Below are positions 55,585 through 64,000 of a DNA stretch of 64,000 bases, piece after piece. The position numbers and the translations under genes are program-made. Source of the stretch: Albidovulum sp. bin36 (GTDB lineage Bacteria; Pseudomonadota; Alphaproteobacteria; Rhodobacterales; Rhodobacteraceae). Within the stretch, counting starts at the first letter, position 1. Each line of letters begins with the position of its first letter. The stretch is taken from the NCBI GenBank assembly GCA_002238565.1, contig MPMP01000007.1:1-64000 (forward strand). The letters run 5' to 3'. The notes beneath the pieces were generated by a model that was given only the letters and a program-made list of their open reading frames with translations, was not told the origin of the DNA and did no database searches.

Positions 55585-57276
55585 TCAGGCACCGATTTCA
55601 TCGGCGAAATGCTTGATCGTAAGCCGTATCGGGTTTGGAGCCGCCTGACCAAGCCCGCAGATTGACGCATCCTCCATCACTTGGCAAAGCTCTTCCAGAA
55701 GTTCGGTGTCCCATGTCTGGCGCTGCATGAGCTTGACGGCTTTCTCGCACCCTACGCGGCAAGGCGTGCACTGGCCGCAGCTCTCGTCCTCGAAGAATCG
55801 CAGCATGTTCAGTGCTGCATTTCTGGCACTATCTTGCCGAGATAGCACAACGACCGCTGCCGAACCGATAAACGTCCCATGTTCCTGCAGAACGTCAAAA
55901 TCCATGGGTATGTCGGACAGCGATGCCGGAAGTAGTCCCGCCGACGGTCCGCCTGGCTGGTAGGCGTAAAACTCGTGTCCTTTCGACATTCCCCCGGCGG
56001 CTTCTATTATGTCCGTGATCGTTGATCCGGCAGTTAGAATGTAGACTCCGGGGTTCGCCACGCGCCCGGACACCGAATAGCTGCGCAAGCCAGCTCTGCC
56101 ATTTGCGGTTGCGGACGCGTAAATTCCTGAACCTTCGCGGCAGATCCGCCCGACCCAATAGAGCGTCTCGACATTGTGCACTAAAGTCGGTCGCCCGAAA
56201 ACTCCGTTCTGAGCGACGTATGGCGGTCGGTGCCTAGGCAGTCCCCTCTTGCCCTCTATGCTTTCGATCATCGCGCTTTCTTCGCCGCAAATATACGCGC
56301 CGGCACCGCGCCGCAGGTCGATAAATCCAGCTTCGACGATGTTCGCCTTCTCTAATTCTGCGATTTCCCTCTGAAGAATTTTGCGGATCGCCGGGTATTC
56401 ATCTCGCAAGTAAATATAGGCTGTCTCGGCCTCGACCGCCCAAGCCGCAATCAGCATGCCCTCCAAAAACAAATGCGGGTTCCGCTCCAGAAAGTACCTG
56501 TCCTTGAATGTTCCCGGTTCGCCTTCGTCCGCGTTGACTGCAAGAAGCCTAGGGCCGGTCTCGGCGCGGACGAACGACCACTTTCTGCCAGACGGGAATC
56601 CAGCGCCTCCCAGCCCCCGAAGCCCGGCATTTGAAATCTCGCTCTGGACTTCTTCGACAGACTTCGAGCCGCCCAGATAGGCGAGAAAAGTACCGTATCC
56701 GCCGCTGTCGCGGTAGTCTGAAAATTTTTCGTAGTCAGGCAGTCGAGGATTAAATTCTTTCGCCGCAATCGCGGCGGCGACTTTCTCGATATTCGCATTG
56801 TCGATGTGATTGTGTCCGAGTTCGAGCGCGGGAGCCGTGTCGCAGCGCCCCATGCATGGCGCGCGAACCACCCTCACTTCGGCAGGGTCAAGCGATTCAC
56901 GAAGTCCCTGCATGAGCGCCGACGCGCCGGCGATTTCGCAGGAAAGCGAATCGCAAACGCGAATCGTCAGCGGCGGCGGCGGACTCTCTCCTTCCTTGAC
57001 GACATCGAAGTGCGCATAGAACGTAGCAACCTCGTAGACTTCCGCTTGCGACATCCTCAGTTCGGATGCCAATGCTCGCAGATGGGCTGCGGAGAGGCAG
57101 TTATACTTGTCCTGAATTAAGTGGAGGAATTCAATGAGCAAATCCTTTCGGCGCGACCGGTCTCCGAGCAATTCTTGAATTTCCGAAAGCGATTCTTCGG
57201 AAACCTGCCGGCCCTTGGGCGTTTTGCGCCCCTTGCCGCGTCCCGATTTCCAAACGCCGGGCGATGGATTGCTCAT
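55585..57276 (-). CDS. Fused NuoE/NuoF-type NADH-oxidising flavoprotein, formate-dehydrogenase beta (FdsGB)-like
   Basis: 563 residues. Residues about 30-175 are a thioredoxin-like NuoE/FdsG domain with the [2Fe-2S] cysteines in CDSLSC and CMGRC. The rest is NuoF/FdsB: GLRGLGGAGFPSGRKW (FMN/NADH loop), NADEGEPGTFKDR, RRGAGAYICGEESAMIESIEGKRG, an SLBB part, and the C-terminal [4Fe-4S] motif ESCGQCTPCRVGC. It passes electrons between NADH and a partner, usually a molybdenum formate dehydrogenase or hydrogenase. No catalytic subunit, accessory gene or other Nuo gene is adjacent; a transposase remnant follows instead. AAGGAG precedes the start. Confidence 0.88.
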   Translation of the reverse strand: MSNPSPGVWKSGRGKGRKTPKGRQVSEESLSEIQELLGDRSRRKDLLIEFLHLIQDKYNCLSAAHLRALASELRMSQAEVYEVATFYAHFDVVKEGESPPPPLTIRVCDSLSCEIAGASALMQGLRESLDPAEVRVVRAPCMGRCDTAPALELGHNHIDNANIEKVAAAIAAKEFNPRLPDYEKFSDYRDSGGYGTFLAYLGGSKSVEEVQSEISNAGLRGLGGAGFPSGRKWSFVRAETGPRLLAVNADEGEPGTFKDRYFLERNPHLFLEGMLIAAWAVEAETAYIYLRDEYPAIRKILQREIAELEKANIVEAGFIDLRRGAGAYICGEESAMIESIEGKRGLPRHRPPYVAQNGVFGRPTLVHNVETLYWVGRICREGSGIYASATANGRAGLRSYSVSGRVANPGVYILTAGSTITDIIEAAGGMSKGHEFYAYQPGGPSAGLLPASLSDIPMDFDVLQEHGTFIGSAAVVVLSRQDSARNAALNMLRFFEDESCGQCTPCRVGCEKAVKLMQRQTWDTELLEELCQVMEDASICGLGQAAPNPIRLTIKHFADEIGA

Positions 57277-57400
57277 GCTTCACTCCTTTCGAAGGCCGGG
57301 CGGCGCGGCAAATTCAGCAATGCTTGCTCGCGGCGACTAATGCTCGCGCTTTTACCGGCCTCGGCAATGAATTCGGCACGGCGAGCGCGCGGACTCCATT

Positions 57401-58894
57401 TCAACGCTCGCTTCGACGAACTTCAAGCTTCCCGTCGTAGAATTCGATCTCCAATGCGGTTGCGCGCGATGCCGCCGCTTTCGATTTAACGATGTCATTC
57501 CGGGTTCTTACAACGCTGAAGCCACGCTTGAGAGTCTGCTTGTAGCCAAGAGAAATTCGCAGCCTATCGAGGCCGTCCACTTTAGTTCTGCTTGCGCGGA
57601 CCTTGGCGGAATAGGAGCGGCTGGCACGTTCTCCCGTCGTCAGCAAACGCGCGGACTTTTCGCCGATCGACCGTTCGAGGAGCCGGACGGCAAGACGCGA
57701 TGCGATCCCTTGAAAGCGGTAGCGGCTTCGCCTGCAAGAATCCGAATAGCAGGAATCCAAGCGGCTTCCGAGCCTATCCAAATTCCTCCGGGCTTCTTGC
57801 GTGCGATTCGACGGCCGCAAGCCGCCGTGAAGCCTGGCAACCGCCAGACGACGAACTTGTAGCTTCGCTTGAACTGCGCCGGAAAGTCGCGATGCCGCGA
57901 AATCCAGCCTCTGAGAATTCGCCGCAAGCAGCGAAGATGCCTTGGGCAGCAGCCTGGATAGGTCCGAAAGCCTTTGCCGTTTTCTTGCAATGCCTCTGCC
58001 AATAGTGGCCGCGACTCTTAAAGAGAGAGCATCCAGCCTCTGAACGAGATCGCGTTGAACCGGAACGGCAATTTCCGCGGCCGCCGTCGGCGTCGGGGCG
58101 CGAACATCGGCGACGAAGTCGATCAAGGTCGTATCGGTTTCATGGCCAATCGCCGAAATTACCGGAATCGCGCTATCGAAAACCGCCCTTGCCACGATTT
58201 CTTCGTTAAAGCCCCAAAGATCCTCCACGGAGCCACCGCCCCGAGCGACAATTAAAACGTCCGGCTTGGGAATGGCCTGCGCCGAGTTCAGGTCATTGAA
58301 CCCGCGAATCGCCTCCGCGACCTCTCTTGCGCAATTCTCGCCTTGAACGATCACCGGCCAGACCAGCACGCGCCGGGGAAACCGGTCGCGCAGCCGGTGC
58401 AGAATGTCTTGTATGACCGCGCCCGTCGGCGACGTTACGACCCCGATGATTTCGGGCAATTCAGGCAAGGGCTTTTTCCTGGACTCGTCGAAAAGACCTT
58501 CGCCGCGCAGCTTGGCCTTCAGCTCCTCTAGCAATTCGAGGAGCGCGCCCTTGCCGGCCGGCTCAATTTTATCCACGATCATCTGGTACCGGGAATTCCC
58601 CGAAAATGTCGTGAGCTTGCCGGTGGCCAGATATTCCATGCCCTCTTCAGGCAGTTTCGGCAGTCTCTGGGCGGTACTGCGCCAAATCACGGCATCGAGC
58701 GTATGGCCGTCCTGCTTGAAAGAGAAATAGACGTGTCCGGACCGAGGCTTCGAAACCCTCGAAACCTCGCCGCGGACTCTCAATCGCCCGAAATTGTCCT
58801 CGACAGTCGATTTGACCTTGAGTGAAATCTCCGCGACCGTGTATTCGGCAACGTTTTCGAAGCCTGTGCGAATCCCGGTCATTGGCACCGGCAT
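57401..58894 (-). CDS. xseA: Exodeoxyribonuclease VII large subunit
   Basis: About 497 residues. N-terminal OB-fold domain (VRGEVSRVSKPRSGHVYFSFKQDG), the catalytic middle domain with GVVTSPTGAVIQDILHRLRDRFP, VARGGGSVEDLWGFNEE and SAIGHETDTTLIDFVADVRAPTPTAAAE, then a long coiled-coil region and the LKRGFSVVRT C-terminal motif. With XseB, not seen here, it degrades single-stranded DNA. Start candidates are TTG 58903, ATG 58894 and ATG 58882; the first conserved residues (EYTVAEIS) come just after. The coiled coil is Arg/Ser-rich. Confidence 0.93.
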   Translation of the reverse strand: MPVPMTGIRTGFENVAEYTVAEISLKVKSTVEDNFGRLRVRGEVSRVSKPRSGHVYFSFKQDGHTLDAVIWRSTAQRLPKLPEEGMEYLATGKLTTFSGNSRYQMIVDKIEPAGKGALLELLEELKAKLRGEGLFDESRKKPLPELPEIIGVVTSPTGAVIQDILHRLRDRFPRRVLVWPVIVQGENCAREVAEAIRGFNDLNSAQAIPKPDVLIVARGGGSVEDLWGFNEEIVARAVFDSAIPVISAIGHETDTTLIDFVADVRAPTPTAAAEIAVPVQRDLVQRLDALSLRVAATIGRGIARKRQRLSDLSRLLPKASSLLAANSQRLDFAASRLSGAVQAKLQVRRLAVARLHGGLRPSNRTQEARRNLDRLGSRLDSCYSDSCRRSRYRFQGIASRLAVRLLERSIGEKSARLLTTGERASRSYSAKVRASRTKVDGLDRLRISLGYKQTLKRGFSVVRTRNDIVKSKAAASRATALEIEFYDGKLEVRRSER

Positions 58895-58929
58895 GCCGCG
58901 CAAAAAGTCCCGCCCCTTCCCGACACTTG

Positions 58930-59283
<354 letters not shown>

Positions 59284-59419
59284 TCACTAATGTAAAACTC
59301 AATCGTTTGCCAGCGAAAATTTCGACCGGCCATGCCGTATTGCAATCCTTGCGACGCCGAATTACTTTTCCGCGATGGAGAGGGAATTTCCCAAAACAGG
59401 CTGGCCCCGCCCGCCTTCC

Positions 59420-59773
59420 TGCATCCCGGCGCAGCGACTCCAAGAGCCTCCGAACAATGCCCGCGTTGCGGTAGCCGGGCTTGTTCTCGTGAGGCAGCGC
59501 CCGGGCACGGCCAAGGGCGTCGTATTCGTCACTCTCGAGGACGAAACCGGCGTTGCCAATGTAATCGTCTGGGAAAGAGTTTTCCAAAAATTCCGCAAAG
59601 CCGTCATGGGAGGCAGGATGCTCCGCGTTTTCGGGCGCGTGCAGCGAGATGGCGCTGTAACGCATGTAATTGCGGACAAAATCGAAGACATTTCCTACCT
59701 GCTGGACCAACTCGCGGATTCAAGCGAACGGAAGTCGAACGCAGTCGGGCGCGGTTCAGATCCCGCGAATTAA
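59420..59773 (+). pseudogene. Error-prone DNA polymerase DnaE2 (ImuC) C-terminal fragment
   Basis: About 115 residues: IPAQRLQEPPNNARVAVAGLV, then LVRQRPGTAKGVVFVTLEDETG and VANVIVWERVF, a close fit to the C-terminal OB-fold region of DnaE2. The preceding roughly 950 residues of the polymerase are absent. ATG 59375 could start translation but the sequence before residue 16 does not look native. No imuA or imuB gene is present. It is a leftover of a deleted SOS mutagenesis locus. Confidence 0.75.
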
Positions 59774-60223
59774 ATCGAACGCGTCCGGCTTCGATCATGA
59801 CGGCAAGAGATTCATCATCGCGTGGAACTGCTTGGACTTCGAGAGATCAGAGGCAACTTCCCGGATTTCGCGGCTGAACCGAGGATCCTGCGTAGTGATT
59901 TCCGGGTTGCGGATAGAGCTTTTCGCATTCCGTTTACGCCGTGAACTTTCCTGAATTCTATTCTGCGCAAGCGAATATATTGCTCGTCGAGTCGAATATT
60001 CCCTGAGAAATCGCCGAATCAAGTTCTAATGTGAATTTACCGCGGAAATTCCGGCCGGCCGTTCGCACGGCTGGGCCGAGACCGAAGCGGACGCGTAGAA
60101 TTCATCCGCTTGATTTTCCGGATCACGCGATCCGCATTCTCGAAAAATGGCTTGCAGCGAGAATAAATGCAGAAAAATTGAGCGGGAATCCGTTGGACAC
60201 CCGCTCCATTGGTTTTTTGGAGA
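59774..60223. other. Gene-poor stretch after the DnaE2 fragment
   Basis: About 450 bp; short frames of low quality on both strands. No feature was recognised. Confidence 0.4.
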
Positions 60224-61708
60224 CTAATCGTCGATTGGAAGCGCGGCGAAAAACTGAGAATCAGGTCGATGGAACAGAATCATAACCGACTTGCGACCGG
60301 CTTCGGTTGCCATCGCTATGCGCTCTTCCAAGTCCTCAACCGAATTGATGGGGCTATCGGTGGCCTGAAAAACTACGTCGCCTTCACGGATTCCTTTTTC
60401 GAACGCTGCCGAACCCGGCGCGATTTTCTGCACGATCAACCCTTGTTGATCGGTGCCGTAGCCGAATTCTTCTCGATCAGCTTCGCTAATCATACCGAGT
60501 TCCATGCCAAGCAACTCTTTTGGCTCCTTGGGCATTTCAACTCTGGCGGGGACGATGGATGCTTCGGCATCTTCGCGACGGCCCAAGGTAACGTCCAGAT
60601 TAATCAAGTCACCGTCCCTAATGACCGCGACCTGGACGACTTCGCCGACCGGAGAATCGGCAACGCGACGCACAAGGTCTCTGGTATCCATTACGTCCTG
60701 ACCCGCTAGCGAAACAATTATGTCGCCGACTTTAATACCGGCTTCCTTCGCCGGCCCGTCCGGCAGACTGGCCACCAATGTTCCGTTGGTGCTGGCAAGG
60801 TTCAAGGCTTCCGCCATATCCGGCGTGACATCCTGAATTCGCACGCCTAGCCAGCCGCGCTTGGTGGTACCGTATTCAATCAACTGGTCAACGACGCCCG
60901 AAACGACGTTGGACGCCATGGCGAAGCCGATTCCAATCGAACCGCCGCTCCTCGTCATGATCGCTGTATTCACGCCAATGACCTCGCCGTCCATGTTGAA
61001 TAACGGCCCCCCGGAATTACCCTGATTGATTGCGGCATCCGTCTGAATGAAGTCGTCGTACGCGCCCGCCAACTCGCGATTGCGCGCTGAAATAATTCCC
61101 GCTGACACCGAAAACCCGTGCCCGAACGGATTTCCGATCGCGAGCACGTTGTCGCCGACCCTTGCCTTGTCGCTGTTCCCGAAAACAACCGGCGTCAATT
61201 TCGGCGCCTGTTCGATCTTGATCACCGCGATGTCCGTCTTGGGATCGGCGCCCACCAGAATCGCCTCGCGGACTTCGCCCGAAATCAGCTCGACCGAAAT
61301 TGATGCTGAATTCTGGATGACATGGTTGTTGGTTACGATGTAGCCGTCGTCCGAGATTATGAAACCGGATCCAATTGATGAAGGCCGCGAAAACTTTTCC
61401 TGATTGAACGGCAAATTCTTGAATTTTTCCAAGAATTCCTCGGGTATTTCCAATTCTTGATCCGGATCAAGATTCTGAAAAAACTCGAAACCCTCGTTGC
61501 TGCTTTTCGTCATTTTCGGCGTAGTTAGAATATTTACCACGGAAATGCTAAGCTTTTCCGAGAGATCCGCCAGTCCGTCGTGCGCAAGTACATCGCGCGC
61601 CGTCAGCGATTGGGACAGAAGAAACGCCGCGGCGAAAGTAGCAAGAGATGCCGACTTTACCGACGTCATTCGAATTCCGCTGGAGTTTACTTCAAGAAAT
61701 TTAGACAT
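60224..61708 (-). CDS. Do/DegP-family periplasmic serine protease
   Basis: 494 residues. Signal sequence after a 13-residue hydrophilic start (SLATFAAAFLLSQSLTARDVLA). Chymotrypsin-like domain with the triad His129 (VTNNHV), Asp159 (KTDIAVI) and Ser232 (INQGNSGGPLFN). Two PDZ domains follow (about 290-380 with GWLGVRIQDVTPDM, and 395-490 with QGLIVQKIAPGSAAFEKGIREGD). It degrades or refolds misfolded envelope proteins. AAGGAG before ATG 61708 supports that start over the Met at residue 14. It is a single gene; heat or envelope-stress control is expected but no promoter element was identified. Confidence 0.95.
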   Translation of the reverse strand: MSKFLEVNSSGIRMTSVKSASLATFAAAFLLSQSLTARDVLAHDGLADLSEKLSISVVNILTTPKMTKSSNEGFEFFQNLDPDQELEIPEEFLEKFKNLPFNQEKFSRPSSIGSGFIISDDGYIVTNNHVIQNSASISVELISGEVREAILVGADPKTDIAVIKIEQAPKLTPVVFGNSDKARVGDNVLAIGNPFGHGFSVSAGIISARNRELAGAYDDFIQTDAAINQGNSGGPLFNMDGEVIGVNTAIMTRSGGSIGIGFAMASNVVSGVVDQLIEYGTTKRGWLGVRIQDVTPDMAEALNLASTNGTLVASLPDGPAKEAGIKVGDIIVSLAGQDVMDTRDLVRRVADSPVGEVVQVAVIRDGDLINLDVTLGRREDAEASIVPARVEMPKEPKELLGMELGMISEADREEFGYGTDQQGLIVQKIAPGSAAFEKGIREGDVVFQATDSPINSVEDLEERIAMATEAGRKSVMILFHRPDSQFFAALPIDD

Positions 61709-61991
61709 GGATTTCTCCTTTATTTCGACGCTATCGCGACTGCCTGCATAGAGAATAAATCGGTATTACGAGGCAAAATTACAAATGAAATTATCGTGAA
61801 TTTAACCGCCGGCGCGCCGAAGAAACCATGCGATTCCACCGGCGAAGGCGCAGCGATCACCGGAAATTCATTAGCAGGAGTTCATAGCCCTATTCAATGA
61901 TCGGAGAGCGAATTTCCGCACGCAAAAAAGAATTGCGCCGCCGCAGGCGATTCTTTAGCCGATCATCGGCTTCGCCAGCAACATCTTTGCT

Positions 61992-62067
61992 TGGTGCCCC
62001 CAGAGAGACTCGAACTCCCGACCCCCTGATTACAAATCAGATGCTCTACCGGCTGAGCTATAGGGGC
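61992..62067 (-). tRNA. tRNA-Thr (anticodon UGU), CCA encoded
   Basis: Complete cloverleaf of 76 nt including an encoded CCA. The acceptor stem GCCCCTA pairs with TGGGGGC (one G-T pair), the D arm reads TAGCTCAGCCGGTAGAGCA, the anticodon loop is TTTGTAA (anticodon TGT), and the T arm contains GTTCGAGTC. A short T-run (cttttttgcg on the minus strand) lies about 60 bp downstream and may mark the terminator. Confidence 0.95.
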
Positions 62068-62745
62068 ATGCCGCTTATGTGGTCAAATTCCCGGCGACTC
62101 GCAACCCTGATCCGAGCGTATTTTTCATGGTGTGGTTATCTTGCAAACTGTCGAGATTTGCTTGCGCGCAAGCTTTATTCCGCGGCATCGTATTTGGACT
62201 CCAGCACTGCAGTTCCCAGCCCCAGCTGGCAATTTTCCAGTATCCGATCCTGCAACCTTTTGAAATGCGAGCATTATTATCAAAGTGGAATCCGCTCTTT
62301 ACCAGCGTTTCCGGAGTTTTTTTTGATTCTGGTCGGCGGATACAGGCGTTTAGAACGCGCCTCTAGCGACGGCGCCGACCCGGTAGGCTTATTCCAACGA
62401 CCATCTTTGTTTCCGCTTGGCGGCGGCGCTCGCGCCAGTCCGACGGCGGCACGGGAATCGAGCGCAGGACTCGGCATGAGCAATCCGTTCGATATTGCCG
62501 CCGATGCGCGCGGACTTGGCAATACGGCGGCTTCCGGCGGGGTCGTCGCGCCTGAAACGGATTCAGGAACAACGGAGATGCGGAGTCAACGACTTTGCGA
62601 ATTGTTATTCCCCGCGATCGAGATTTCGCGAACCTCCGGCTTATATTCTCGATTTTTACGGCTTGGAGGCCAGCATACGGCGCCGGGGATCTTGGATTTC
62701 CTTGGCGACAGGCGCCGGCAACGATCGGAAAAACGCCAAAATTGG
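62068..62745. other. Gene-poor stretch between tRNA-Thr and an ABC permease gene
   Basis: About 680 bp. The plus-strand frame that spans 61897-62784 runs through the tRNA and has no protein-like composition, so it is not a gene. Probable tRNA promoter on the right side of the tRNA; nothing else was recognised. Confidence 0.4.
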
Positions 62746-64000
62746 CTAGATCGTCGCTTCATAACGCTTCTCTGGATCCTGTGAACTTTGCGATTTCGAA
62801 ATGGAACCCTTCTGCCTGTCAATTCTAATTATCAGGGCTACGCCCAAGCAGCCGACAAGCGCGACCAGTATGGCTGGCGGAGCCGCCTCGCCGATATTCT
62901 CCAGTGAAGCCTGTTCATAGACGCGAGTTGCCAAAGTATCGAAATTAAACGGTCTAAGCAGCAATGTAGCGGGAAGCTCCTTTACGCAATCGACGAATAC
63001 AAGCGCTAGCGCGGTAAAAAGCGATCCCTTCATCATCGGCACGTAGATTGCGCGAAGCGTGCCCGTTGCGGACCTTCCGAGCGAGCGGGCCGCCGCGGGA
63101 AGCGAAGGGCCGACGCGTCCCATGGCGGCATCAACCGAATTTTGCGCGATGGCGAAAAATCTAACGAAGTAAGCTATGATTATGGCTAGCCCGGAACCCG
63201 TAATCAAAAGCCCGGGATCGAATCCGAATGCCTCGAGAATGGCATCCGCCACAAAATGGTCGAAGGCGGCAACCGGTATCATGACGCCCATCGCCAATAC
63301 GACGCCCGGGACGGCGTAGCCGAGCATCGTAGCGGGCATTATGCCTGCTATCGGCCGATAGTTGGCGATCCTAATGCCGTAAACCATAACGGTCGCCGCT
63401 GTCACTGTCGCAGCGGCGGCGATGGATCCGGTGAAGATCGTATTTGCCAATGCGCGAACCAATCCGGGATCGAACCAATGCTCCGGCTTGCGCAGGGCAT
63501 GCCAAAGCATTACGCCGCCTGGAAGGCAAAATCCCGCAGCGAACGGAAAGATGCAGAATGTGCAGGCGATCCAGGCCGACCGGCCCTTCAATTCGACCGG
63601 GCGGATCGGAATCGTGCATCGAACAGAATTGAATACTTCTATTTTTCGGCGACTGAATTTTTCCAGCGCGACCAGTACGAACATGATGAGCAGCACCAGC
63701 GTCGCCAATTGGGCCGCGCCGCCGATATTGTACGCGTCCAGCCATTCTGAAAATATGCCAGTGGTCAAGGTCTGAACGGCGAAGTACTCAACCACGCCGA
63801 AATCGCTCACGGTTTCCATCATCACGATTGCCGATGCCGCGACGGCCGCCGGGCGAATAAGCGGCCAGCCGACAAGAAAGAATCTCGCGTACGGCCCCTT
63901 GCCGAGAGCTCTAGATACCTCGAACATCGCGCCGGATTGCTCTTTCAGGGCTGCGCGGGCAATCAAATAGACGTAAGGATACAGCGCAGCGGTCAATGCA
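62746..64000 (-). CDS. Iron(III)-type ABC transporter permease (FbpB/SfuB-like), N-terminus beyond window
   Basis: The visible 416 residues are the C-terminal part of a double-length permease with two repeats, as in FbpB/SfuB/ThiP. The first EAA loop is EVSRALGKGPYARFFLVGWPLIRPA and the second is AARSLGRSATGTLRAIYVPMMKGS; FVDCVKELPATLLLRPFNFDTLATRVYEQASLENIGEAAPPA is the conserved iron-permease end. The frame is open to the right edge, so the start lies outside. The binding protein and ATPase genes are not visible; they would be further right or elsewhere. After the last helix there is a hydrophilic tail (RQKGSISKSQSS). Confidence 0.9.
   Translation of the reverse strand, partial: ALTAALYPYVYLIARAALKEQSGAMFEVSRALGKGPYARFFLVGWPLIRPAAVAASAIVMMETVSDFGVVEYFAVQTLTTGIFSEWLDAYNIGGAAQLATLVLLIMFVLVALEKFSRRKIEVFNSVRCTIPIRPVELKGRSAWIACTFCIFPFAAGFCLPGGVMLWHALRKPEHWFDPGLVRALANTIFTGSIAAAATVTAATVMVYGIRIANYRPIAGIMPATMLGYAVPGVVLAMGVMIPVAAFDHFVADAILEAFGFDPGLLITGSGLAIIIAYFVRFFAIAQNSVDAAMGRVGPSLPAAARSLGRSATGTLRAIYVPMMKGSLFTALALVFVDCVKELPATLLLRPFNFDTLATRVYEQASLENIGEAAPPAILVALVGCLGVALIIRIDRQKGSISKSQSSQDPEKRYEATI

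Noticed and set aside
61897-62784. 295-residue plus-strand open frame
   Set aside because: It reads straight through the tRNA-Thr gene in antisense, has no family resemblance, and its composition is not protein-like.

Overview
The window looks like a piece of an alphaproteobacterial chromosome. Supporting markers are a 5-aminolevulinate synthase (C4 heme route), an O-succinylhomoserine sulfhydrylase of the MetZ type, an ftsY / EamA transporter / yciB block, an adrenodoxin-type ferredoxin, several high-affinity ABC importers and many short-chain dehydrogenases. GC is moderately high by eye. Genes are often in tight operons with ATGA stop/start overlaps. Decayed genes and transposase remnants are common between intact operons. 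Everything here is read from sequence alone; family names come from motif recognition, not database searches.

Layout. 0-8.4 kb: edge of an Rpn-type protein, a PLP aromatic amino acid decarboxylase, a 3-hydroxyisobutyrate/L-threonate dehydrogenase-like enzyme, an HSD10-like SDR, then edd and glk (Entner-Doudoroff entry). 9.2-15.1 kb: a compact protocatechuate operon, pcaC-H-G-I-J-F-B, whose last gene carries a 128-bp tandem duplication that shifts the frame. 15.1-16.8 kb (minus): hemA and a small cytochrome c. 17.1-27.8 kb: a divergent catabolic island. On one side are a class III CoA-transferase, enoyl-CoA hydratase, MBL hydrolase, 3-hydroxyacyl-CoA dehydrogenase and a signal-less solute-binding-like protein. 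On the other side are a LacI regulator and a full MalEFGK-type ABC importer. 28.7-34.1 kb: an NMT1/SsuA-type ABC importer in one operon with two SDRs and a polysaccharide-deacetylase-fold hydrolase.

34-40.7 kb is an accessory zone: a decayed DUF2723 gene, an agmatinase-family gene, an IS4-type transposase remnant, and a tandem array of nucleotidyltransferase-HEPN fusion genes (two intact 374-residue copies and one fragment). 40.7-43.4 kb (minus): trkH and metZ. 43.9-50.8 kb: two class II aldolases, a UPF0261 (Tm-1-like) protein, an AttM-like MBL lactonase, a HAD-IIA hydrolase, a D-ribulose-kinase-like FGGY kinase and a GST; this looks like carbohydrate or sugar-acid dissimilation. 50.8-59.3 kb (minus): yciB, EamA, ftsY, a Tat-type dienelactone hydrolase, a decayed DDE transposase, an orphan fused NuoE/NuoF-type (FdsGB-like) flavoprotein, xseA and a ferredoxin. 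59.4-64 kb: a DnaE2 C-terminal fragment, a DegP/HtrA protease, tRNA-Thr(UGU) and an iron-type ABC permease running off the end.

The most interesting candidates are the tandem MNT-HEPN fusions with a conserved inverted repeat that covers their start codons, the uncharacterised LacI/ABC/CoA-transferase island, and a roughly ninefold excess of the palindrome GAATTC. The G-biased 128-bp duplication in pcaB looks more like an assembly error than biology.
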